64,000 nucleotides of DNA, taken from positions 1 through 64,000 of the forward strand of contig CAJTKM010000004.1 of the NCBI GenBank assembly GCA_910576545.1, given 5' to 3'. The position numbers were made by a program, and so were the translations under genes. Under the pieces are notes generated by a model. That model was not told the origin of the DNA, ran no database searches, and saw only the letters and a list, made by a program, of their open reading frames with translations. This DNA comes from Lachnospiraceae bacterium (GTDB taxonomy: Bacteria > Bacillota > Clostridia > Lachnospirales > Anaerotignaceae). This document shows positions 1-8,653 of the stretch, in pieces (the first letter of the stretch is position 1; each line of letters opens with the position of its first letter).

Positions 1-377
1 GTGAGCCGTTCCGTCTGTGTCAATGGGATATTGTTCTCAAATACCGGGTCTGTGTACGGCTTTATATCGTCGGCGGTTCCCCAACGCGCGGAACCGTACT
101 CAATGCCTTTGCGGTATTTCTTCGCGTTCTTGCCTTTCATGTAAACGGCAAGCCGGATAATCACCGCGCCCACAATGCCGATCAGTAAGTCGGCGGGGTG
201 GAAGCTGGGGGCAGCGGAAGCAAAGGCAGCGGTGAAGCCCTCCCCCAAGTGTAAGATTTTTTGGCTTGCGTCCATGCCGGGGGAAAGCCGGACAGCCGCA
301 CCCACCTTGTCAAACAGGTACACAAAGAGCAGATAGGGCGCGTTTAGGATAAGCAGCTTCTTTACTTCCGGCTTCAT
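1..377 (-). CDS. VirD4/TraG-type conjugative coupling protein, N-terminal part
   Basis: This is the N-terminal part of a type IV coupling protein, the membrane ATPase that delivers the relaxosome to the mating channel of a conjugative element. About 125 residues are visible; the gene runs off the left edge. The visible part has a hydrophobic segment near residues 7-23, a second near 57-76, and then a basic stretch leading into the EYGSARWGT motif that follows the membrane anchor in VirD4/TraG proteins. The Walker motifs lie outside the window. Its ATG overlaps the stop of the PcfB gene by 4 bp (ATGA), so the two are translationally coupled. The PcfB partner and gene order are those of Firmicutes ICEs of the Tn1549/CTn type. 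Family confidence is high, but the ATPase core is not seen. Confidence 0.85.
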   Translation of the reverse strand, partial: MKPEVKKLLILNAPYLLFVYLFDKVGAAVRLSPGMDASQKILHLGEGFTAAFASAAPSFHPADLLIGIVGAVIIRLAVYMKGKNAKKYRKGIEYGSARWGTADDIKPYTDPVFENNIPLTQTERL

Positions 378-850
378 AGCGATACCTCCCTGTCCTTGTG
401 TTTGGTCTGCTGGCGGCTGGCGTTCAGCTCCTTTGCCTTTTCCCGGAAAGCGGCTAATGCCTTTCGGATTGAGGGCTTCTTGTCCTGCGTCAGCTTCTTT
501 GCGGAAAACTCCTTGAAAGCGGCGGTCAATGCGTCTGCGTCCCTGCCCTTGAAGAATACAAGATAGCGGGGCGGGGTTTCCGTACTGTCTTTTTTCAGCG
601 CAAAGTCGATACCGTATTTTTTGGCGGTACTCTCAAATGCCTTGATATTTTCTTTTGTGATCTCAATGTTGGAAACGCCTGTGTTCTGCTTCATAAGCTG
701 CTTTAGGGTCTGTTTCCCGTGGGGCTGTTTGCCGATCTGCTTCTTTGACTGTGCAAGCGCGGCTTTCATTGCCTTTTGCAGCACTTCGGCGGTCAGCTTC
801 CCGGTCTTGATATACAGGGCAACGGTTTTCTCGTTGATCTCGTCCTGCAT
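374..850 (-). CDS. PcfB family conjugation accessory protein (DUF3801)
   Basis: This is a 158-residue, lysine-rich protein. It opens with a helical segment (DEINEKTVALYIKTGK) typical of PcfB/DUF3801 proteins, has a middle domain containing PRYLVFFKGRDADALTAAF, and ends in a very basic tail. In the pCF10 system PcfB is a relaxosome accessory factor that binds the coupling protein. That role is inferred here from family and from position directly upstream of the virD4-like gene, with a 4-bp overlap. An AGGAGG ribosome site precedes the ATG. The reading YLVFFKGRDAD is the family hallmark. Nothing appears truncated. Confidence 0.85.
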   Translation of the reverse strand: MQDEINEKTVALYIKTGKLTAEVLQKAMKAALAQSKKQIGKQPHGKQTLKQLMKQNTGVSNIEITKENIKAFESTAKKYGIDFALKKDSTETPPRYLVFFKGRDADALTAAFKEFSAKKLTQDKKPSIRKALAAFREKAKELNASRQQTKHKDREVSL

Positions 851-891
851 GGGGTCTGTCCCTCCTTTCGGGGTGTTCTATGGGGCGGCGG

Positions 892-1119
892 TCAGATACG
901 CACCCGCAGCCCGTTAAGGTCGTCGGCTCTGATACCCACCAAGTACCATTCCTGTTTCATGTTCATTTCAATACGGGTCGGCTTCCACTTGCCGCGGGTG
1001 AACACGTCGAAACAGTCCCCGCAATGCAGCCCGCCATAATAGCTGGCAAGGTCAAAGCGAATGTCGTAGCGGTCTGTGCGCTCGTCAAATACCAATGCTC
1101 CCGTCGTTTTCTGTGCCAT
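892..1119 (-). CDS. DUF5348 domain protein of a conjugative element
   Basis: This is a small protein of 75 residues matching the DUF5348 family seen between the replication-initiator-like and PcfB genes of many Clostridia ICEs. It reads as a compact beta-rich fold: a line beginning GALVFDERTDRYDIRFD, a GLHCGDCFDV stretch with a CxxC-like pair, then KWKPTRIEM and a final WYLVGIRADDLNGLRVRI. No enzymatic motif is visible and the function is unknown. The ATG has a good GGAGG site 7-8 nt upstream. The gene lies 41 bp before pcfB and about 30 bp after the upstream gene, so it is part of the same transfer-gene transcript. Confidence 0.75.
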   Translation of the reverse strand: MAQKTTGALVFDERTDRYDIRFDLASYYGGLHCGDCFDVFTRGKWKPTRIEMNMKQEWYLVGIRADDLNGLRVRI

Positions 1120-1152
1120 AATAAAATCCTCCTTTTTTGTGGTTGTGGGTGG

Positions 1153-2142
1153 TTACAGGCTTTCGCCCGGTTTGAATGAATAGGGGGCGTGCGGCTCCTG
1201 TGGCGCAAGTGCGCTGCTTGCCATATCGTGAGCCACAAGGGACGTGTAATAGTTGCCGATTGTGGACGGGGCATTGAAAAGCACCGCCCGTAAATACTGC
1301 TTGATGTTGCGGATTTTGGTGGTGTTCTCCCGCATACAGTCCAGCACAAAGCGGATATGTTCGCCGTCCAGCTTCATAAACTTTGCTTTCACCAGCTCGG
1401 CGGGGTAGTCGTCCCCGGCAATGCGGATTGTCTTTCTCCGGGTGCAGACGGTTTCAAGCATGATGTCAACAATCTCGTCCAGCCTGTCCCCGTCAAACTT
1501 CATATCCTGTTTGAGAATGTCATAGGAGATATTGTCCTTGATGATCTCCCGGTAAATCTCATATGCGGTCTGTGTTTCCGCTTCCTTTCGCTTCCGTTCC
1601 GGCGGTGTAGCCGCTTCTCTGTCAGAGGGAGAGGGGTTAGGGGAAAGGATAGGAATGGAATGGGTACTTTGTTCATCAGTAATTATTTTTTCTTTTTTTG
1701 GTAAGTCAGTCTTTTGTATATCTTTATTTAATTGCGTTGGATTTTCCGTCGTCGGTTTACCCGGTGTCGGATTTTCCAATATCGGGTTGCCCGGTGTTGG
1801 ATTTTCCAATGTCGGGTTATCCAATCCCGGCGGGGTGTCGTCCGGCGGCTGGGGCTGCTCGTAAATGGTGTATTCAATGGCGGTCATTTTGCCCTTTGCG
1901 TCGCGCCCCTGCTGCCGCCTGATATATCCGGCTTTTTCCAGCTCCCATATGGCGGTGCGGATAGCGTCGATACTTTCCCGGTTGATCTGTGACAGCCCCG
2001 CAAGGGTGTAGTCCCAATCTTCGGGAAGTGACAGCATTTGCGACAAAAGCCCCTTTGCCTTTAAGGTCAGTTCCTTGTTGCGTAAATGGTGGTTGCTCAT
2101 AACGGTATAGCCCTTGTTGCGTTCCACTCGGAAAACTGCCAT
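1153..2142 (-). CDS. Replication-initiator-like winged-helix protein with DUF6017 C-terminus
   Basis: This is a 329-residue protein of conjugative elements. Residues about 1-95 form a winged helix-turn-helix (FRVERNKGYTVMSNHHLRNK, then LSQINRESIDAIRTAIWELE) like the RepA_N/replisome-organiser N-termini used for element replication or regulation. Residues about 100-140 are a low-complexity linker of repeated NPT units (ENPTPGNP, ENPTPGKP). Residues from about 185 on form a charged helical DUF6017-type domain ending in KFMKLDGEHIRFVLDCM and IRNIKQYLRAVLFNAP. It is the promoter-proximal gene of the transfer block seen here. Upstream lies the structured non-coding region at 2171-2342, which could be its origin or a control element. 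A GGAG site precedes the ATG. The replication role is inferred from family only. Confidence 0.75.
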   Translation of the reverse strand: MAVFRVERNKGYTVMSNHHLRNKELTLKAKGLLSQMLSLPEDWDYTLAGLSQINRESIDAIRTAIWELEKAGYIRRQQGRDAKGKMTAIEYTIYEQPQPPDDTPPGLDNPTLENPTPGNPILENPTPGKPTTENPTQLNKDIQKTDLPKKEKIITDEQSTHSIPILSPNPSPSDREAATPPERKRKEAETQTAYEIYREIIKDNISYDILKQDMKFDGDRLDEIVDIMLETVCTRRKTIRIAGDDYPAELVKAKFMKLDGEHIRFVLDCMRENTTKIRNIKQYLRAVLFNAPSTIGNYYTSLVAHDMASSALAPQEPHAPYSFKPGESL

Positions 2143-2170
2143 AGCTTCATCACTCCTTTGGTTGTGGATT

Positions 2171-2284
2171 TGTTACGCGATAGAACGCCATTTTGCCGGG
2201 GTTAGGTATAAATCCCTGTCCCCGGCAAAAGTGCGCCCGCAAAGCCGCATATAGCAAGGCTCTTTTTGCCCCTACTGCGTAACA
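2171..2284. other. Nested inverted-repeat region upstream of the replication-initiator-like gene
   Basis: An outer pair GTTACGC (about 2172-2178) and GCGTAAC (about 2277-2283) encloses a perfect 11-bp inverted repeat, TTTTGCCGGGG at 2191-2201 and CCCCGGCAAAA at 2220-2230, with an 18-nt loop. The stretch lies between the terminator at 2294-2342 and the start of the DUF6017 gene at 2142. It may be an mRNA leader structure or a replication origin of the element; the sequence alone does not decide. Confidence 0.55.
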
Positions 2285-2293
2285 TGAGGGCAT

Positions 2294-2342
2294 AAAAAAA
2301 GCGGCGTTCCTGTTCTCCCGGTTAGGGATAGAGAAACGCCGC
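2294..2342 (-). terminator. Intrinsic terminator or attenuator before the conjugation genes
   Basis: A hairpin with GCGGCGTT at 2301-2308 and its complement ending at 2342 is followed on the minus strand by seven T (2300-2294). It lies upstream of the DUF6017 gene, so it either ends a transcript entering from the right or attenuates the ICE transcript. Confidence 0.7.
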
Positions 2343-2853
2343 GTTTGCGTCGTATTCAGTTTTCATTTATTCTTTCTCAATGCTGTGTGCTGGTGGCTGG
2401 GCTGGCAGGGTTCCGGGCGGCATATCAAGGCTCTTTCCCTCAAAAGTAGTAAATTGGTAGTAAATTCAGCTTGAAATCCTGCTTGTATGCCCGTAAATCA
2501 AGGCTTTTTTGAGATAATCAACCATTTTATCGATAAAATTTTCTGTCGACAATCCATCTTCCTGATTTCACTCTTTGTACACTCCTGTTCCTGCACTGTT
2601 CCGTTGACAGGAAAAGCAGTCCAAACCGCTGTGTTTTGCTGGATTTCTGTTTATGTAATTGATTTGTTGCATTGTTTTTTCACATAATGTGATGTTTTTG
2701 AAACTTTTTCATGGTATCCATGTCGGTATCTTTTCTATTATCACAATTATTCGTATAATCGTAGATATATTTCATGTTCCGCAATATTCAGCTGCCGGGC
2801 TGATGCCAGAATTCCAAACGCGGAAGTGTCCGGTAAATGGGGGGAGTAAAATC
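2343..2853. other. Intergenic region, probable edge of the conjugative element
   Basis: No convincing gene is seen in this stretch. It contains a direct repeat GTAGTAAATT at 2446-2455 and 2457-2466 (11-bp period), then AT-rich sequence leading to the XRE gene. The element-to-chromosome junction probably lies here because transfer genes end on the left and chromosomal genes begin on the right, but no attachment core could be proved without the other end of the element. Confidence 0.4.
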
Positions 2854-3270
2854 GTGGAATTTAAGGATCGTTTGAAATTTTTAAGAAAAGAAAAAAGGCT
2901 CACGCAAGTCAAACTTGGGGAAATGCTGAATTATGGATATACCGCAATTGCGAACTACGAATCCGGCAGAAATCAGCCTTCTATTCCCGATTTGAAAAAA
3001 ATTGCGTCTATTTTTAATGTTTCTATGGACTATCTTCTGGGAGTGAATGACATTCGCCATCCTTATGTGATTGATGATAATTCGGCAAAATTCAATGAAT
3101 TCCGCCGTTTTTACGCCCTCCTGAACGAGGACAGCAAAAGTGAACTTCTGCTTTACATGCAGTGGCTGGTCGAACGGGAAAACAAAGTGCGCAGTGTCGT
3201 CTATTACGAAGATACGGAAGAAAAGAATACCGTTCAGCGAGCCGCGCAGGAGCCGGAAGAATACCGCTAA
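2854..3270 (+). CDS. XRE-family transcriptional regulator
   Basis: This is a 138-residue DNA-binding protein with an N-terminal Cro/C1-type helix-turn-helix at about residues 5-60 (RLKFLRKEKRLTQVKLGEML, then YTAIANYESGRNQPSIPDL and MDYLLGVND). The tail of about 70 residues has no known domain. A GTG start is chosen because a GGGGAG ribosome site lies 8-9 nt upstream and the helix-turn-helix begins immediately; an in-frame upstream extension lacks such support. The gene stands alone and is followed by its own terminator. It sits at the border of the conjugative element, so it may belong to the element (immunity-type repressor) or to the chromosome. The target is unknown. Confidence 0.85.
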   Translation: MEFKDRLKFLRKEKRLTQVKLGEMLNYGYTAIANYESGRNQPSIPDLKKIASIFNVSMDYLLGVNDIRHPYVIDDNSAKFNEFRRFYALLNEDSKSELLLYMQWLVERENKVRSVVYYEDTEEKNTVQRAAQEPEEYR

Positions 3271-3275
3271 ACGAA

Positions 3276-3313
3276 AACGACGAACACCCCTCTGCGGCTA
3301 TTCGTCGTTTTTC
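3276..3313 (+). terminator. Intrinsic terminator after the XRE gene
   Basis: The stem ACGACGAA pairs with TTCGTCGT across a loop of about 20 nt and is followed by TTTTTCTTTTT, directly after the stop codon. Confidence 0.75.
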
Positions 3314-3333
3314 TTTTTCCACAGCACAACCTG

Positions 3334-3368
3334 AAATAAAACGGACACAGGAAAAATTCCCTGTGCCC
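3334..3368 (-). terminator. Intrinsic terminator after fbp
   Basis: On the minus strand GGGCACAGG pairs with CCTGTGTCC and is followed by GTTTTATTTC, 26 bp after the fbp stop codon. Confidence 0.6.
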
Positions 3369-3393
3369 ATTCCATGCGGCAGACGCCGCCTTT

Positions 3394-5367
3394 TTATTGC
3401 TCCTTAATAATACCATTCTGATATGCATACAGCAGCTTTTCCAGCTCATTGATGCTGTCCTGCAATTTCCGTCCGATATCCGTATCCCGAACCAGAATCC
3501 GGTCCTGTGTATACTGCAGTGCCACCGTCGAAGAAAGAATATCCTTTTCTTCCGCGATTGCAACGTCTGTTGAAACAAACGGCTCATGCGAAACCAGAAT
3601 CATACCATGAGAATTATAAATCAGCGTATACCCCGCAATGCCTGTCACCTTCTGATAAGCCTTGGCAAAACCGCCGTCAATCACGAACAGTCTGCCGTTT
3701 GCCTTAATCGGGCTTTCCCCTTTTGAAACCTTTACCGGCACATGCCCGTTTACGATATGGGAAGTTTCCGGATTTAGACCAAACGCTGCAAGCACGCGCT
3801 TACAGGTTGCCTCCTCGTTCCGCAGGGAATAATACGGATTGCTGACCTCTTTATGCGTTGCCTTATCGTCAATAAAATAACGTTCAAACGTTGTCATTTT
3901 CTTTTTGCCGAACAGAGGGGAATCCTCCCCACACCACATATACCAAATGATATCCATACATTCCCGTTTGCTTTCCGTATGCGGTTTATTAAAATAGCCC
4001 TCACGCACAGCACGCTCCACCGCATCAAGGTATTCCTTGCCGCAGTATTTTTTCCCGCGGAAGGTAACGGTCTTTAACGTGCCATCATCATTCATGGGAA
4101 TGCCGCCGTGGAATAACAGGTTAGAATTAAATATTGTATACATGCTTCCTTTGGTATACAGTACCCGGATATGCTCCTGCAATTTTTCACTGTTGACAAA
4201 AGAGGATTTCACCTTTTCCATGACCGTATTCTCTTCCTCTGTCAGTGCATACGGGTCTTTCGGGTCAACCGTCGGGAAATTCATATCATTCATGACGTAT
4301 TCCTTGCCGTCTATCATGATGGTCCCTTTTTCAAAATTGATTTTATCCAACAGAAGCCTGTTCTCCATACGGAACTCAGGGTGACGTTTGATAATCTGTG
4401 CTTCCATCTTCCACTGCATAATGGAAATTGCCTTATGCATCTTTGCAATCATTTTGAAATCCTTATCGCTCAGCACCTCGTCCCCCTTCGGCGCAAACTG
4501 GTCGCAGGGGTCATCAGCATATTTTTCCATGGCAAACGTTGCCAGAGGCAGAAGGTTAATTCCGTAGTCTTCCTCAATGGTATCCAGGTTTGCGTACCTC
4601 GTCTGGATACGCAGCACATTGCAGATCAACGCCTGACAGCCTGCCGCTGCCCCCATCCATGCGATATCGTGGTTGCCCCACTGAATATCTACGGAATGGT
4701 ATCTGGACAGGATATCCATAATCTCCGCCGCATTCGGCCCTCTGTCATAGATATCTCCGATAACATGCAGCTGGTCAATGGAAAGCCTCTGTATCAGGTT
4801 GCAGAGTGCGACAATAAAACGGTCAGCCTGGTCAAGGTCGATAATCGTATGTATGATTTCCGTATAATACATTTCCTTGTCCATACTGCCGCTGTTCTCG
4901 TGCAGCAGCTCTTCTATAATATACGCAAATTCCTTCGGCAAAGCCTTACGCACCTTGGAACGCGTATATTTTGAGGAAACCACCTTGCAGATCTTTACCA
5001 GACGGTTCAGCGTGATTTTATACCAGTCTTCAAGGTCCGCTTCCTGCTCGATCATTTGTTCCAGCTTTCGTTCCGGATAATAAATCAGCGTCGCCAAAGC
5101 CTTTTTTTCGCTTTCACGCAGACTGCCGCCAAAAATAGAGCTGATATGGTTCTTAATAACGCCGGAAGCATTCCGCAGAACGTGGCTGAACGATTCCGCT
5201 TCTCCATGAATATCAGAAACAAAATGCTCTGTGCCCTTCGGCAGGTTCAAAATCGCCTTCAGGTTGATAATTTCTGTTGCCGCACTGTTGATATTTTTGT
5301 ACTGGTTCGACAGAAGTTTCAAATATCTCATTTCCTCCGCCGTAAAACTTTCATTCCCGCAATACAT
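3394..5367 (-). CDS. fbp: Fructose-1,6-bisphosphatase, class III
   Basis: This gluconeogenic enzyme hydrolyses fructose 1,6-bisphosphate to fructose 6-phosphate in the cytoplasm. The protein is 657 residues, near the usual length of Firmicutes class III FBPases (about 640-670). It carries calcineurin-like metallophosphatase motifs: [12 protein letters not shown] near the N-terminus, [24 protein letters not shown], and later [12 protein letters not shown] and [11 protein letters not shown]. The start at 5367 (MYCGNESF) is preferred over an upstream GTG at 5430 because an extended -10 promoter lies at 5438-5446, which would leave no room for a ribosome site before the GTG. The gene is monocistronic, between its own promoter and terminator. 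Members of this family are Mn-dependent and allosterically regulated; that is family knowledge. Confidence 0.95.
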   Translation of the reverse strand: MYCGNESFTAEEMRYLKLLSNQYKNINSAATEIINLKAILNLPKGTEHFVSDIHGEAESFSHVLRNASGVIKNHISSIFGGSLRESEKKALATLIYYPERKLEQMIEQEADLEDWYKITLNRLVKICKVVSSKYTRSKVRKALPKEFAYIIEELLHENSGSMDKEMYYTEIIHTIIDLDQADRFIVALCNLIQRLSIDQLHVIGDIYDRGPNAAEIMDILSRYHSVDIQWGNHDIAWMGAAAGCQALICNVLRIQTRYANLDTIEEDYGINLLPLATFAMEKYADDPCDQFAPKGDEVLSDKDFKMIAKMHKAISIMQWKMEAQIIKRHPEFRMENRLLLDKINFEKGTIMIDGKEYVMNDMNFPTVDPKDPYALTEEENTVMEKVKSSFVNSEKLQEHIRVLYTKGSMYTIFNSNLLFHGGIPMNDDGTLKTVTFRGKKYCGKEYLDAVERAVREGYFNKPHTESKRECMDIIWYMWCGEDSPLFGKKKMTTFERYFIDDKATHKEVSNPYYSLRNEEATCKRVLAAFGLNPETSHIVNGHVPVKVSKGESPIKANGRLFVIDGGFAKAYQKVTGIAGYTLIYNSHGMILVSHEPFVSTDVAIAEEKDILSSTVALQYTQDRILVRDTDIGRKLQDSINELEKLLYAYQNGIIKEQ

Positions 5368-5437
5368 GAAACCGCACCATCCAATCTTTTTTCTTCGTTT
5401 GCACCATCCAAACCAGTGGAACATTTCCACCAGCTTT

Positions 5438-5446
5438 ATTATACCA
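5438..5446 (-). promoter_or_regulatory. Extended -10 promoter of fbp
   Basis: The minus strand reads TGGTATAAT, a perfect extended -10. No good -35 is seen 17 bp upstream. Transcription would start near 5431, giving a leader of about 64 nt before the ATG at 5367. Confidence 0.6.
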
Positions 5447-5489
5447 GATGCGTAAATATTTTCCTAGTGATTTTTCAAAAATCGGGACC

Positions 5490-5521
5490 AAAAACGCCCC
5501 AATTCCATTTTTATTGGGGCG
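5490..5521 (-). terminator. Intrinsic terminator after the membrane-protein gene
   Basis: CGCCCCAAT at 5495-5503 pairs perfectly with ATTGGGGCG at 5513-5521. On the minus strand the hairpin is followed by TTTTTGG, 10 bp after the stop at 5531. Confidence 0.8.
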
Positions 5522-5530
5522 CAGATTGCT

Positions 5531-6349
5531 TTATTCTGTTAAATTCAATTCTTCTTTTTTCTTTTCACCAAAAGGCTGCCAGCCTAAATACTGCGATTCA
5601 CGGTTGATAAACAGCAGCACCAACCCAATCTCAGCAAAAATAGTAGAAAAATAAGTAAAAAATCCGTATATTGCAGTAGCGGCAAAATTTGACCCGCCGA
5701 AAACTAATATCGCTTGAAAAAGCATGTTCCACAGTGCCCCTAAACAATTTAATGCAATGATATAGCCAGCAGTCCGCCACCAGCGTCCGCGCACCAGCTC
5801 CCCGCTGTGGTTTAAGGAATCCCAGCCCTTCCGGCCGCCCAGACCGATGCAGTATACGTATAATCCCGCAAAAACGGAGTACCAGATTCCTGGTATCAAA
5901 ACAATCATGCCTAATGTGACCAATACGCCGTAAATCAGGCCAGTCAGAATAATCGTCGGCCCCAGCGCCAATGCTTCTTTTAATGCTGTTTTCACATCGG
6001 GTTCTTCCCCGTCAATCCTCTGCTTTACAATCTTCGCTATGGCAATCGTCCCCACCGGCACTAAAAACAGCTCAATCGCCATGCTCAGCACAGAACCAAT
6101 GATTGTATGGTTCATTGCCTGCATGATGCCTTCCCTGTTTTCCAGAAACGTCCCTGCTGCCTGAACTGTGGAAAGAAACGAATTGATGGCATTCAGCCTT
6201 GTTAAAATCACGCTGTCCAGCAGGACGACAGGCAGGAATACTACTACCATCACAAACAATATGCCTCTGATATTTTGAAAAAACTCAAAAAACGCTCTGG
6301 CAACCAGCTCCATCCAGCCCAGTTCCCTCTGGTAAATTTCATCTCTCAT
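5531..6349 (-). CDS. Polytopic membrane protein of unknown function
   Basis: This integral membrane protein of 272 residues has about six hydrophobic segments: ILFVMVVVFLPVVLLDSVIL (about 30-50), a segment around GSVLSMAIELFLVPVGTIAIA, LGPTIILTGLIYGVLVTLGMIVLIPGIWYSVFAGLYV, IIALNCLGALWNMLFQAILV and a C-terminal TIFAEIGLVLLF. The pattern, including a GxRGWDSLNHSGELVRGRWWR loop, resembles bacterial membrane proteins of the glycerophosphodiesterase-membrane-domain type (YciC/DUF975-like), but no function is certain. The start at 6349 follows an AGGAGG site with ideal spacing. It is monocistronic and ends in a strong terminator. Confidence 0.75.
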   Translation of the reverse strand: MRDEIYQRELGWMELVARAFFEFFQNIRGILFVMVVVFLPVVLLDSVILTRLNAINSFLSTVQAAGTFLENREGIMQAMNHTIIGSVLSMAIELFLVPVGTIAIAKIVKQRIDGEEPDVKTALKEALALGPTIILTGLIYGVLVTLGMIVLIPGIWYSVFAGLYVYCIGLGGRKGWDSLNHSGELVRGRWWRTAGYIIALNCLGALWNMLFQAILVFGGSNFAATAIYGFFTYFSTIFAEIGLVLLFINRESQYLGWQPFGEKKKEELNLTE

Positions 6350-6465
6350 TCTTTTCCTCCTATTCTGCACAAAATCCCTACTGAAATGCCCTTAAGTGCT
6401 ATTATACACCTTTCCAGACATTCTGCAACCTTTTCCCCTGCGGGAATTTCTTTTTCCTACCCATC

Positions 6466-6494
6466 TTGAGGTTTCTTCCCGTTTATGTTATACT
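6466..6494 (+). promoter_or_regulatory. Sigma-A promoter of the SDR gene
   Basis: TTGAGG at 6466-6471, a 17-bp spacer and TATACT at 6489-6494. The start codon at 6521 gives a leader of about 20 nt. Confidence 0.7.
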
Positions 6495-6520
6495 CGCCAG
6501 ACAGAAAGGCTGTGAAAAAT

Positions 6521-7258
6521 ATGCAAGAAAGAAAAACTGTACTTGTCACCGGCTCTTCCCGCGGAATCGGCAGGGCCATTGCCCTTGCTTTCGGTCGGGC
6601 AGGCTATCGCGTTGTGCTGAACGCCTCGAAAAGCAGAGCGGAGCTGGAGGATACCCAAAGGCTTCTGAAGCAGGAAAACATACCTGTTCTGGCGTTTCTC
6701 TGCGATGTTTCCGATTATCAAAACTGCCGCGCTATGTTCCAAAGTATTGCGGAGCAATGGGGAAGCGTAGATGTACTGGTCAATAATGCAGGGATTTCCC
6801 ATATCGGTCTTTTTTCAGATATGGCTCCTGCCGAATGGAAACTTATCCTTGCCGTCAATCTGGAATCCGCCCTGAACTGCACCCATATCGCCATTCCGGA
6901 TATGGTGCGAAAAAAATCCGGCGTTATCCTGAATATTTCTTCCATATGGGGAGAGTGCGGGGCGTCCTGCGAAGCCGTATATTCCGCGTCAAAAGGCGGG
7001 CTGAATGCCTTTACAAAGGCAATGGCGAAGGAGCTGGGGCCTTCCAATATACGGGTAAACGCCATTTCCTGCGGCGTAATAGACACACAGATGAACGCCT
7101 GTTTTTCACCGGAGGAGCGTCAGGCTTTGACAGAGGAAATCCCCCTGATGCGCTTTGGAAAACCAGAAGATGCCGCCGCGCTGGCATTATTCCTTGCAAG
7201 CCCCGAAGCCGCTTTCCTAACAGGAAAAATATTGACTTTAGATGGAGGCATGCTGTAA
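6521..7258 (+). CDS. Short-chain dehydrogenase/reductase, FabG-like
   Basis: This is a 245-residue NAD(P)-dependent oxidoreductase of the classical SDR family. It shows the cofactor motif TGSSRGIG (residues about 10-17), the NNAG motif (88-91), and the catalytic set N113, S141, Y154 and K158 (YSASK). The C-terminus ends in GKILTLDGGML, typical of 3-oxoacyl-ACP reductase-like members. It stands alone and not in a fatty-acid operon, so the true substrate (acyl-ACP, a sugar or another ketone) is not known and the fabG symbol is not given. The start at 6521 fits a short leader from the promoter at 6466-6494. A hairpin terminator follows at once. Confidence 0.85.
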   Translation: MQERKTVLVTGSSRGIGRAIALAFGRAGYRVVLNASKSRAELEDTQRLLKQENIPVLAFLCDVSDYQNCRAMFQSIAEQWGSVDVLVNNAGISHIGLFSDMAPAEWKLILAVNLESALNCTHIAIPDMVRKKSGVILNISSIWGECGASCEAVYSASKGGLNAFTKAMAKELGPSNIRVNAISCGVIDTQMNACFSPEERQALTEEIPLMRFGKPEDAAALALFLASPEAAFLTGKILTLDGGML

Positions 7259-7260
7259 GC

Positions 7261-7288
7261 AAAAGCCGCTCTAAAAGCGGCTTTTTTC
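7261..7288. terminator. Bidirectional intrinsic terminator
   Basis: AAGCCGCT pairs with AGCGGCTT and is flanked by A and T runs on both sides. It serves the SDR gene on the plus strand and the desulfidase-like gene (stop at 7304) on the minus strand. Confidence 0.85.
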
Positions 7289-7303
7289 AAAACATTTATA
7301 TCC

Positions 7304-8581
7304 TTACTGTTTTGTCTGCATAATCTCAATAACCTTCATATCCACCTCTGCAAGCCCTTCATGGGACAGCTTCGCCAGATTCTTTGTTGTATCCTCAACA
7401 GCTGTGCTGATAATGCCGTCTGTTGCCTGTATCATGCTGTTGTCCATTGCATAAAGCGCGGAATAAACCGCTTCTCCTGCGCAGATGGAAAGCTTCAGCG
7501 CGCAGCCGCCCTTTGCACCATCGCAGAAAATACCGGCAACGCCGCCCATCATGTTCTGCACCGCGCCGCAGATTTGTTCCAAATTGCCGCCCATCATATA
7601 TACCATGCCTGCCGCACTGCCGGAGCCAGCCAGAGTCGCGCCGCAGATTGGCGAAAGCCGTCCAACGTGATGTTTCAGATACATAATAATCAGCATACCC
7701 AAAAATTCCGCGCGCAGCATTTTTTCCTCAGAAACACCGAGATGCTTTGCCACGACCGCAATCGGCAGCATGGTTTCAATCCCCTGATTGCCGCTGCCAA
7801 GATACGTCATCACAGAACCGTTTCCGCCGCTCATGCGAAAATCGCACGCCGCCGCAACTGTCCGTTTTACATCTGTTACCATATCATTGGAAAGCTTGCC
7901 CGCATCTACAAGATTTTTCAGTGCAGGGCCTACGCCAATGGCATATTTCTGCTTCATGCCGATTTCCGAAATCGCAAGGTTCATTTCAATGCCTTCCTTG
8001 ATAAAGCCAAGGTCTTTCGGATCTACTTCATTCGCCCATTGCAGGAACTCCGCAAAGGTATGCTGCGTAATATCAAACCCGCCATGGCTTTCCGCTGCCG
8101 CAATATCTACCCGCTCATCTACCAGCGTCTTTCCATCTTTTTCTGCAAATACCATATTATCATGGCTGTCCTCTGTAATGGTATGCGCGGATTCTTTCCC
8201 ATTGGACGCGGTACATTCAATATAGAACTGGCTGCTCGGCAGTACCTTTACTTTTACAAACCCATCTGCCACCAGCTGCTGCGCCTGTTCCACATGCTCC
8301 GGCTTCACGTCCGCAAAAATTTCCATGGTATTGCCGGGCTTGCTTAAAAGGAAACCCAATGCGCAGGAAAGCTCAATACCATTCGTCCCTGCATTTGGAA
8401 TCTGCACACTGTAAGCATTCTTAAATATGTTGGAACTGATTACCATATCCAGCCCTTCTGCGGGCTGTTCCAGATATTCGCAGGTTCTGGAAACTGCCAG
8501 TCCGATAGCAACAGGCTCCGTACAGCCCATACTGGGCTGCATTTCATTCTGAATTGCACGAAATACAATATTCATATCCAT
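7304..8581 (-). CDS. UPF0597 family L-cysteine desulfidase / serine dehydratase-alpha-like protein
   Basis: This is a 425-residue cytoplasmic protein of the UPF0597 family (E. coli YhaM/CyuA), whose members are iron-sulfur lyases that break L-cysteine into pyruvate, ammonia and sulfide. The serine dehydratase alpha fold is indicated by MGCTEPVAIGLAVSR (C20), SPICGATLAGSGSAAG (about 285-300) and FCDGAKGGCALK (about 338-350), which supply the conserved cysteines for the cluster. The ATG at 8581 follows an AGGAGG site. The gene is transcribed from the sigma-54 promoter at 8638-8653 and lies next to a sigma-54 activator, so it is probably switched on by a metabolic signal such as cysteine. Serine is an alternative substrate. 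No partner beta subunit is present. Confidence 0.85.
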   Translation of the reverse strand: MDMNIVFRAIQNEMQPSMGCTEPVAIGLAVSRTCEYLEQPAEGLDMVISSNIFKNAYSVQIPNAGTNGIELSCALGFLLSKPGNTMEIFADVKPEHVEQAQQLVADGFVKVKVLPSSQFYIECTASNGKESAHTITEDSHDNMVFAEKDGKTLVDERVDIAAAESHGGFDITQHTFAEFLQWANEVDPKDLGFIKEGIEMNLAISEIGMKQKYAIGVGPALKNLVDAGKLSNDMVTDVKRTVAAACDFRMSGGNGSVMTYLGSGNQGIETMLPIAVVAKHLGVSEEKMLRAEFLGMLIIMYLKHHVGRLSPICGATLAGSGSAAGMVYMMGGNLEQICGAVQNMMGGVAGIFCDGAKGGCALKLSICAGEAVYSALYAMDNSMIQATDGIISTAVEDTTKNLAKLSHEGLAEVDMKVIEIMQTKQ

Positions 8582-8637
8582 AAATCCATTCCTCCTATAT
8601 CCATATTATTTCCCGTTTGTTGTCTGCCTAATATAAG

Positions 8638-8653
8638 AGCAAATTTTGTGCCA
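8638..8653 (-). promoter_or_regulatory. Sigma-54 (-24/-12) promoter of the desulfidase-like gene
   Basis: The minus strand reads TGGCACAAAATTTGCT, matching the consensus TGGCAC-R-N4-TTGCW with GG-N10-GC spacing (GG at 8651-8652, GC at 8639-8640). The predicted start is near 8627, about 46 nt before the ATG. Confidence 0.88.
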
